A stretch of DNA of 11,460 nt from Oscillospiraceae bacterium (GTDB lineage: Bacteria; Bacillota; Clostridia; Oscillospirales; Ruminococcaceae). Location: assembly GCA_016303195.1 (NCBI GenBank), contig JAEDMD010000044.1, forward strand, positions 1-11,460, written 5' to 3'. The translations under genes and the position numbers were made by a program. Below the pieces are notes generated by a model. The model was not told where the DNA came from. It searched no databases and worked only from the letters and a program-made list of their open reading frames with translations. Shown piece after piece: positions 6,644-11,460 of this stretch (the first letter of the stretch is position 1; each line of letters begins with the position of its first letter).

Positions 6644-7209
6644 TCACCTTCCTTCACCAATCGCAGTGAGCATACCACGCAGTTTAGCAACTGCACGGCT
6701 CACACGTTTTCTTACCGCATCAGGCTTCATTTCGACCATTTCTGCAATTTCGGCGGAGCTTCTGTTATAGTAATACTTCTGAATGATAAGTGTTGAATCG
6801 GGTTCGCCAAGCGCTTTAACGGCATCCAGCACCGCATGAGCAGTTTCTCTTTTCTCGGCATCCTCCTCAACGTTCTCCTCAGAGGGAAGCTGACTCCTCA
6901 ATTCATCGTCCATATCAACGATGCCTTTATTTCTTGAAATGAGCCTGCGGAACATATCTATCGACCTGCGAACTGCGACCGAAGCCACAAATCCCTTTAT
7001 ATCACCGCTGAATGTGGAATTTTCGTCATATTTAAGGAATATCTCCGAAAAAACGTCAGAGACACATTCATCCACATCCTCACGGGAAGCGGCACTTCTG
7101 AGTCTGTTGAAAACAATAGTATAAACATAATTGTAATACTCGTCAAAAAATACTCTGTGTGCCGTCTGCGGAGATTTTTCAGCAGTTCACGGAATCTGCT
7201 GTCCGTCAT
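6644..7209 (-). CDS. ECF-type RNA polymerase sigma factor, apparently frameshifted near its start
   Basis: The restored product is about 188 residues, the normal ECF length. Region 2 is visible as FFDEYYNYVYTIVFNRLRSA, then DVDECVSDVFSEIF and FVASVAVRRSIDMFRR. Region 4 is visible as STLIIQKYYYNRSSAEIAEM with the HTH KPDAVRKRVSRAVAKLR. The start with the best signal is ATG 7209 (MTDSRFRELLK), with AAGGAGG at 7216-7222. That frame leaves the sigma frame at a run of five A (7175-7179). A sixth A would join RELLK directly to KSPQTAHRVFFDEYY. Without it, the sigma frame is open only from 7186 and its first listed start is GTG at 7075, which would delete most of region 2. Causes could be a sequencing error, a real mutation or a contingency tract. 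It is co-transcribed with the membrane protein downstream. Confidence 0.75.
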
Positions 7210-7264
7210 CATATCCCTCCTTGTGAACATTTTTAAATGCATTTATCGTGTTCTGTAATATATA

Positions 7265-7276
7265 CTCGCAAGCGAG
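7265..7276. promoter_or_regulatory. palindrome CTCGC-AA-GCGAG just downstream of the sigma promoter
   Basis: A perfect 5-bp inverted repeat with a 2-bp centre lies about 10-20 bp downstream of the predicted transcription start. Its position suits a repressor site, but no cognate regulator is identifiable. Confidence 0.3.
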
Positions 7277-7291
7277 AGAGCATCTGTGACA

Positions 7292-7320
7292 ATAATATCA
7301 TAATTTTTTTTGCAAAGCAA
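7292..7320 (-). promoter_or_regulatory. promoter of the sigma/anti-sigma operon
   Basis: TATTAT (7292-7297) and TTGCTT (7315-7320) on the minus strand have 17-bp spacing. The -35 box is weak. Predicted start is near 7285, leaving a leader of about 75 nt before ATG 7209. Confidence 0.5.
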
Positions 7321-7329
7321 GTTTTATGG

Positions 7330-7372
7330 CACGGAAATCAGTTTTGCTTATACAGACACTAATATGTAGGGG
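7330..7372 (+). repeat. truncated CACG/CGTG element end interrupted by a family-A element
   Basis: CACGGAAATCAGTTTT (7330-7345) matches the family's left terminal repeat, and the sequence continues to ATATGTAGGGGCA, the conserved TGTAGGG anchor. It then runs directly into the family-A element at 7373. No right end is recognisable after 7640. Confidence 0.6.
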
Positions 7373-7640
7373 CAGGGCAACAACATTTACTTTTTTGTGG
7401 TAAGGCATAGTTATTGAGGAACGTCCGTAAAGCATCGCTGCGCTTGCTTTACTGCTTTGTCAGGGGGACTCTGTCCCCCTCATTCACCCCCTGCAAGGGA
7501 GATAACATCTCCCAACGGGAGCCCGTCCCCTCTGTCAGCTACGCTGACATCTCCCCACACTGTGGGGAGTCACCCTTGACCCCAGAACGTGCGCCTGCGG
7601 CGCTTTTTTATATTTTTTAAAAGTAAATGCTGTTGCCGTG
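7373..7640. repeat. MITE-like family-A element with a run of perfect hairpins
   Basis: The left end (7376-7394, GGCAACAACATTTACTTTT) and right end (7619-7637) are inverted repeats with one mismatch over 19 bp. Inside are successive perfect hairpins: AGGGGGAC/GTCCCCCT (7462-7480), GGGAGAT/ATCTCCC (7497-7513), ACGGG/CCCGT (7515-7526), TGTCAGC/GCTGACA (7533-7549), CTCCCCACA/TGTGGGGAG (7551-7569) and a terminator at 7591-7609. Partial copies occur at 1-66 and 11203-11460. The short open frame inside it is not protein-like. It separates the sigma operon from the cellulase promoter. Confidence 0.75.
7591..7609 (+). terminator. intrinsic terminator inside the family-A element
   Basis: GCGCC-TGC-GGCGC (7591-7603) is followed by six T (7604-7609). 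It points towards the cellulase gene and ends about 50 bp before its -35 box, so it should block read-through into the cellulase unit. The copy at 16-35 is the same with seven T. Confidence 0.6.
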
Positions 7641-7659
7641 AAAATACGCAATAAATGTA

Positions 7660-7688
7660 TTGACATTCATGCAAAAATATGGCATAAT
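7660..7688 (+). promoter_or_regulatory. promoter of the GH9 cellulase gene
   Basis: A perfect TTGACA (7660-7665), a 17-bp spacer and CATAAT (7683-7688). The start near 7695 gives a leader of about 65 nt. Just downstream is the palindrome AGCATA-G-TATGCT (7700-7712), a possible operator, and a small GGGG/CCCC hairpin (7721-7733). Confidence 0.75.
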
Positions 7689-7760
7689 TAAATATGTATA
7701 GCATAGTATGCTCGTGGGATGGGGCAAGTCCCCAAAATTTTATGAGAGGAGAGTTTTACA

Positions 7761-10238
7761 ATGCTTAAAAAATTCACAAGCGGACTGCTTTCAGCAGTTA
7801 TGCTGGCTGCGTCAACTGCTTTTTCCATGCCGATGTCAAGCACGGTAAGTGCTGCATCCGATCAGAATTACGCTGACGCTCTCGACAAGTCACTTTTCTT
7901 CTATGAGGCTCAGCAGGCAGGGCCTCTCCCTGAGTGGAACAGAGTTGAGTGGAAAACCGATTCTACTATGTCCGACGGAGTTCTCGGCGGCTGGTACGAT
8001 GCAGGTGACCACGTAAAATTCAACCTGCCTATGGCTTATTCAGCTTCAATGCTGGCTTGGGGTATGTATCAGTATCCCGACGGCCTCGAAAAAACAGGTC
8101 TTGCTAAAACTTATCAGAACAACCTTGAATTCGTTCTCGATTACCTCGCTGACTGCGACAAGGGTACTGAGGCTGTTTTCCAGGTAGGTAACGGTACTAT
8201 CGACCATACATGGTGGGGCCCTATCGGTCTGCTCCAGTACGGTATGGAGGACAGCGGTACTTCCTATGAATCCGCTCGTGCCGTTCTAAAGGCTTCAAAG
8301 GGATGCTCAGCCGTTTTCGGTGAAATGGCTGCTGCTCTGGCAGCAGGCGCTGCTGCTCTCGATGGCAAGATCGACGCTTCAAAGAAGGCTTCATATATCG
8401 AACACGCTGAAAACCTTTTCAAGATGGCTGACGCTTCAAAGAGCGATGATGTCTACAACGACAGCGACGCTTCAGGCTTCTACCGTTCAAGCCATTTCTA
8501 CGATGAACTTTTCTATGCCGCTAACTGGCTCTATATCGCAACAGGCGACAATTCATACCTTGATAAGGCAAAGGGCTACATCCCGAATCTTGGCAAAATG
8601 CTCGGCGAAGGCGACAAGCTCGCTTACGGCTGGGGTCACTGCTGGGATGACACAATGCAGGGCGGTATGCTCCTCTACGCTATAAATACAGGCGAATACA
8701 AGGATCATGTCAAGAAGCACCTCGACCGCTGGGTAAACGGAACAGAAGCAAAGAAACTGGACGGAGGTCTCCGCTGGCTGACCACATGGGGCTGTCTCAG
8801 ATACGCTAATACAGCCGCTTTCCTTGCTTCAGTTGCAAGCGATACTATTTTCAAGGATGAAGATACTTCTGCTTATGTAACTTTTGCTGAGGAACAGGTA
8901 AACTACTCTCTCGGCGACAATCCGAGAAATTCAAGCTATGTTGTCGGCTACGGCGAGAATTCACCTAAGAATCCTCACCACAGAACTGCTCACGGCTCAT
9001 GGAAGAATGACCTTGCAGTTCCCGCAAATAACCGTCACATCCTCTACGGCGCTCTCGTAGGCGGCCCGAATGAGGACGGTTCATACGAAGATGATCGTCA
9101 GAACTACATCAACAACGAGGTTGCTACCGACTACAACGCAGGCTTCACTGCTATGCTCTGTAAGATGGTAGAAAAATACGGCGGAACTACCGACCCGAAC
9201 TTCCCTCCTAAGGAAGAACATGACGGCCCTGAGTTCTTTGTTGAGTGTACTTCAAAGGGCGCTGAATCAAGCGGTATGACTATCAGCTTCAAGGTAACAA
9301 ACCACTCTGCATGGCCTGCAAGAGCGCAGGACAACGTTTCATTCCGTTACTACATGGATCTCAGCGAAGTCAAGGCAGCAGGCGCAAATCCTGAGGATGT
9401 TGTTATCCGCTGCGACCGTGACCAGTCTGCTATGTATGCTTCAAGCGGTGTCAAGCCTGCTGAGATCTCAAAGGTACAGCACTATGACGGCGATATCTAC
9501 TACGTTGAGGTAAATCTCCCTGACGGACGTGCTTGTCTGCCTATCTCCGAGGGTATGCAGCAGTGCGAGATCCTCCTTGCTCTGGTAATGCCTAACTACG
9601 GAAGCGGCTGGGATGCAACAAATGACTTCTCAAACAAGGACATCCTCACAGCTAAGACCACAACAGGCGCAGACGGAACAGTTCACGGCATCGTAACTCC
9701 TTACGTTCCTGTTTATGTAAACGGCAAGCTCTACTACGGCGAAGAACCCGACGGCACAAAGGCTGACGGACTTGGCGGAACAGGCGCTCCAAAGCCGGTT
9801 GTAACAGAAGCTGACCCGCCTAAGACTACAACTACAACAACTACCACAAAGTCCGATGAGCCGCTTTCACCTCCTAAGTCAACAGAAAGCACTACTAAGG
9901 AAACTACTACAACTTCCACTTCTACAACTGTTATCACATCTTCCGAGGATGTAAAGACTGTAACAACTGTTTCAGACGGAAACAAAAACAGCGTTTCTGC
10001 TGCTAAGTACGGCGACGCTAACTGCGACAATGACGTAACACTTTCAGATGCAGTACTCATCATGCAGTCTATCGCAAATCCAGGAAAATACGGTGTAAAG
10101 GGCACAGATACAAACAAGATCACCGAGCAGGGCAGCGCAAATGCCGATTGTTCAAACGTTGGTGACGGCGTAACTAATAAGGATGCTCTCGCTATCCAGA
10201 AGTTCATGCTCAAGATCATCGACAAGCTCCCCGAATAA
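7761..10238 (+). CDS. GH9 endoglucanase/cellulase with CBM3c-like module and type I dockerin
   Basis: Secreted 825-residue enzyme that hydrolyses beta-1,4 bonds in cellulose, predicted to dock onto a cellulosome scaffoldin. The signal peptide is residues 1-31/32 (MLKKFTSGLLSAVMLAASTA..., cleavage near VSAA-SD). The GH9 catalytic domain spans about 35-473: GGWYDAGDHVKFNLPMA (76-92) carries the Asp pair D80 and D83, NPHHRTAHGS (404-413) the His motif, and NNEVATDYNAGF (451-462) the likely acid E453. PPKEEHDGPEFFVE begins the CBM3c-like module (about 488-640), which usually makes GH9 enzymes processive. A Thr-rich linker (about 685-728) leads to the dockerin (749-822). Its first calcium loop is DANCDNDVTLSD (752-763). 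The second, NADCSNVGDGVTNKD (794-808), is three residues longer than the canonical 12. An AGAGGAGAG site precedes the ATG by about 8 nt. It has its own promoter and is transcribed away from the sigma operon. Confidence 0.95.
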   Translation: MLKKFTSGLLSAVMLAASTAFSMPMSSTVSAASDQNYADALDKSLFFYEAQQAGPLPEWNRVEWKTDSTMSDGVLGGWYDAGDHVKFNLPMAYSASMLAWGMYQYPDGLEKTGLAKTYQNNLEFVLDYLADCDKGTEAVFQVGNGTIDHTWWGPIGLLQYGMEDSGTSYESARAVLKASKGCSAVFGEMAAALAAGAAALDGKIDASKKASYIEHAENLFKMADASKSDDVYNDSDASGFYRSSHFYDELFYAANWLYIATGDNSYLDKAKGYIPNLGKMLGEGDKLAYGWGHCWDDTMQGGMLLYAINTGEYKDHVKKHLDRWVNGTEAKKLDGGLRWLTTWGCLRYANTAAFLASVASDTIFKDEDTSAYVTFAEEQVNYSLGDNPRNSSYVVGYGENSPKNPHHRTAHGSWKNDLAVPANNRHILYGALVGGPNEDGSYEDDRQNYINNEVATDYNAGFTAMLCKMVEKYGGTTDPNFPPKEEHDGPEFFVECTSKGAESSGMTISFKVTNHSAWPARAQDNVSFRYYMDLSEVKAAGANPEDVVIRCDRDQSAMYASSGVKPAEISKVQHYDGDIYYVEVNLPDGRACLPISEGMQQCEILLALVMPNYGSGWDATNDFSNKDILTAKTTTGADGTVHGIVTPYVPVYVNGKLYYGEEPDGTKADGLGGTGAPKPVVTEADPPKTTTTTTTTKSDEPLSPPKSTESTTKETTTTSTSTTVITSSEDVKTVTTVSDGNKNSVSAAKYGDANCDNDVTLSDAVLIMQSIANPGKYGVKGTDTNKITEQGSANADCSNVGDGVTNKDALAIQKFMLKIIDKLPE

Positions 10239-10271
10239 TAAAATTCCCACGGCTTAACATGGGATCCGTCA

Positions 10272-10328
10272 GGGATTCGTGCTTTTATCGGGGGAAAACC
10301 TTTTGAAGCCGTTTTCCCTCGGAATCCC
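10272..10328 (+). terminator. nested inverted repeat downstream of the cellulase
   Basis: The outer arms GGGATTC (10272-10278) and GAATCCC (10322-10328) enclose inner arms GGGAAAAC (10292-10299) and GTTTTCCC (10311-10318). It starts 34 nt after the cellulase stop. Only a weak TTCTTT tract follows, so termination or 3'-end protection is plausible but not certain. Confidence 0.4.
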
Positions 10329-10348
10329 TTCTTTAAACACTTAACCTT

Positions 10349-10429
10349 AAATTTTGCCCCTGACAGGGTGCTATCCAAAAATGTAAAAGTTCAAACTTTA
10401 CTTGGAGCGCTCTGTCAGGGGCAAAATTT
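10349..10429. repeat. long hairpin with perfect 18-bp arms between convergent genes
   Basis: AAATTTTGCCCCTGACAG (10349-10366) and CTGTCAGGGGCAAAATTT (10412-10429) are perfectly complementary, and pairing continues imperfectly inward. It lies between the ends of the cellulase gene and the convergent regulator gene, so it may terminate both transcripts. The right arm shares AGCGCTCTGTCAGGGG (10406-10421) with the murD terminator (140-155), so the two are related. Confidence 0.65.
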
Positions 10430-10450
10430 CAATTTAAAGTCTTTGGGAAA

Positions 10451-11002
10451 TCAGTCATGGGGATTTTTTTCTTTGTAGTTGTCCATGATGCCATCGGTGA
10501 GGCGGCTGATTATATCAAGGACAGGCTTTATGCCGTTATCGCAGTAATTGAAATATGTGTAATATCCGCCGTAGATGAGGTATGTGAGCATCATTCTGTC
10601 CTCCATCGTGGGAACTCGCTCCGGCTCGGCAGTTTTGATAATATCGTTCAGTTCTTTCTCCAGCAATGCCACAAAACTGCTGCTCCTGCTCCCCTCGAAC
10701 AGAATTTTTATCAATCTCTCGTTGGCGACAAACGCTTCACTCAGTTCTGCCACGAAAATTCGGGTATTTCTCAATATCTCCTCCGTATGTCTGATACTGG
10801 TCATGCATGACTGCACCACTTCCCTTTCCAGCGATTCGGACAGATCGTAGATATCGTGATAGTGCAGATAAAACGTAGCTTTGTTTATCTCGGCTTTCTC
10901 GGAAAGTTCTTTCACGGTTATTTTTTCCAGAGGTTTCCGTGAGCGGAGTTCCAGAAAAGAATTAATGATACTGCGTTTGGTTTTTTCGGTACGAAGATCC
11001 AT
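10451..11002 (-). CDS. TetR/AcrR-family transcriptional regulator
   Basis: A 183-residue regulator. The N-terminal helix-turn-helix (about 8-55) includes IINSFLELRSRKPLEKITVK then ELSEKAEINKATFYLHYHDI, the characteristic TetR recognition helix with the KATFYLHY signature. The helical C-terminal part (about 60-175) should hold the dimer interface and a ligand pocket, including an aromatic stretch YLIYGGYYTYFNYCDNG (141-157), but the ligand cannot be inferred. The ATG at 11002 has an AAGAGGA site at 11008-11014. It is convergent with the cellulase and has no adjacent divergent gene in the window, so its target is unknown. The stop lies 22 bp from the long hairpin at 10349-10429. Confidence 0.88.
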   Translation of the reverse strand: MDLRTEKTKRSIINSFLELRSRKPLEKITVKELSEKAEINKATFYLHYHDIYDLSESLEREVVQSCMTSIRHTEEILRNTRIFVAELSEAFVANERLIKILFEGSRSSSFVALLEKELNDIIKTAEPERVPTMEDRMMLTYLIYGGYYTYFNYCDNGIKPVLDIISRLTDGIMDNYKEKNPHD

Positions 11003-11061
11003 AATTTTCCTCTTTTCGACATTTTTAGATATGTGTCTATTATGCGACTGATGTTTATAAT

Positions 11062-11087
11062 TGACTGTTGTACTCTGACCATTGTTA
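11062..11087. promoter_or_regulatory. direct repeat TGACYRTTGT, possible regulator site
   Basis: TGACTGTTGT (11062-11071) and TGACCATTGT (11076-11085) are direct repeats 14 bp apart, in the leader between the consensus promoter and the TetR-type gene. They might be an autoregulatory site, although TetR proteins usually bind palindromes. Confidence 0.25.
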
Positions 11088-11154
11088 GGGTATAATTTAA
11101 TCAGAAAAAGAATTATTCTGCGGTAAATATACTGACTATCCGTACTTTATTATA

Positions 11155-11183
11155 ATTATATACAGATACTCAACGGTTGTCAA
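11155..11183 (-). promoter_or_regulatory. full-consensus promoter upstream of the TetR-type gene
   Basis: On the minus strand TTGACA (11178-11183) and TATAAT (11155-11160) have exactly 17-bp spacing, a perfect sigma-A consensus. The predicted start near 11148 leaves a leader of about 145 nt before the regulator's start codon. No other gene lies on this strand in between. Confidence 0.65.
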
Positions 11184-11202
11184 GAATTGCAGGATCATTC
11201 TC

Positions 11203-11460
11203 CACGGCGACAGCATTTACTTTTTTGCGTTAAGGCAGCACCGCACAAAGATTGTGCTGAAGATGCGCCGACAGATTTTTCGTCAGATTGTATAGAAATT
11301 TCGCAGGCATACTTACGTATGTCAAGGAATTTCTGTGCAAGATGGCGGAAAATATGCAAGCAGATTCAGTGCAAAGCCGTCAGGTGTGCTTTGTGCGGTG
11401 TTGCCTTAAATCATAGATATTGAGAAACGTCCGTAAAGCATCGCTTTGCTTGCTTTACTG
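11203..11460. repeat. family-A element, left part, interrupted and cut by window edge
   Basis: CACGGCGACAGCATTTAC (11203-11220) followed by TTTTTT matches the left terminal repeat of 7373-7640. After the inserted element at 11230-11409, the match resumes with TAGATATTGAGAAACGTCC and then GTAAAGCATCGC up to the window end, parallel to 7408-7454. Confidence 0.72.
11230..11409. mobile_element. 180-bp near-palindromic MITE-like element nested in a family-A element
   Basis: Terminal inverted repeats of 21 bp (11230-11250, TTAAGGCAGCACCGCACAAA then G, and 11389-11409) match at 20 of 21 positions. The interior is also largely self-complementary, with an apex at CATAC-TTAC-GTATG (about 11308-11321) flanked by AGAAATT and AATTTCT arms. 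Transcribed, it would form one giant hairpin. There is no transposase, so any movement would need an enzyme encoded elsewhere. The paralogous site at 7395-7410 lacks it. Confidence 0.75.

Noticed and set aside
7175..7181. Programmed -1 frameshift in the sigma gene
   Set aside because: The site reads G AAA AAT, which gives poor re-pairing of the P-site tRNA after slippage, and no obvious downstream stimulatory structure was seen. A one-base indel is simpler.
7462..7569. Hairpin run considered as a CRISPR array
   Set aside because: Each hairpin has a different sequence; there is no constant repeat with regular spacers.
7414..7620. Short plus-strand open frame within the family-A element
   Set aside because: It is made of hairpin arms, is not protein-like, and ends in the terminator region.
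9734..10378. 214-residue minus-strand open frame opposite the cellulase 3' end
   Set aside because: Its Val/Ser-rich runs are the antisense of the Thr-rich linker and dockerin; there is no ribosome site and the plus-strand gene is clear.
11068..11096. Plus-strand promoter TTGTAC-17-TATAAT
   Set aside because: No plus-strand gene follows; the next 100 bp lead only to repeat elements. Kept as a possible chance match.
11187..11423. 78-residue plus-strand open frame
   Set aside because: It spans the junction of two nested repeat elements and has no ribosome site.

Overview
The window looks like low-to-mid GC Firmicutes DNA of the Ruminococcus type. The strongest clue is a secreted GH9 cellulase with a CBM3c-like module, a Thr-rich linker and a type I dockerin, the architecture of cellulosomal ruminococci such as R. 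flavefaciens or R. champanellensis. Strong Shine-Dalgarno sites, sigma-A-type promoters, a SAM-clan riboswitch and many short hairpin elements fit the same assignment. The species cannot be fixed from the sequence alone.

Layout. Positions 1-167 hold the end of a dispersed repeat, one end of a second repeat family and a terminator. A minus-strand operon follows (3282 down to 168): a DtxR/MntR-like metalloregulator, a MurL-like epimerase and a MurD-family ligase, joined by ATGA and GTGA stop/start overlaps. The MurL/MurD2 pair suggests an alternative route to the D-glutamate of peptidoglycan, in which L-Glu is added first and then epimerised on the nucleotide precursor. Next is a one-gene minus-strand unit (3924 down to 3586). 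It encodes a 112-residue protein of unknown function under a well-formed SAM-I-like riboswitch with a matching promoter, antiterminator and terminator. This switch appears to lack the P4 hairpin.

Positions 7209 down to 4366 hold an ECF sigma factor gene followed 4 nt later by a 757-residue single-pass membrane protein, probably its anti-sigma factor or sensor. The sigma gene is apparently broken by a one-base shortfall in an A run near its 5' end. On the plus strand, 7761-10238 is the GH9 dockerin cellulase with its own promoter. It is followed by a hairpin-rich intergenic region and then a convergent TetR-type regulator (11002 down to 10451).

The intergenic DNA is dominated by non-coding mobile-looking elements. 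One family has CACG...CGTG terminal inverted repeats and 9-bp flanking direct repeats (copies at 3399-3553 and 4149-4312, single ends at 76 and 7330). The second (7373-7640, with partial copies at both window edges) carries a run of perfect hairpins and ends in an intrinsic terminator. The third (11230-11409) is a near-palindrome inserted inside a copy of the second. Three copies of the first family's end lie 9 or 18 bp upstream of minus-strand -35 boxes.
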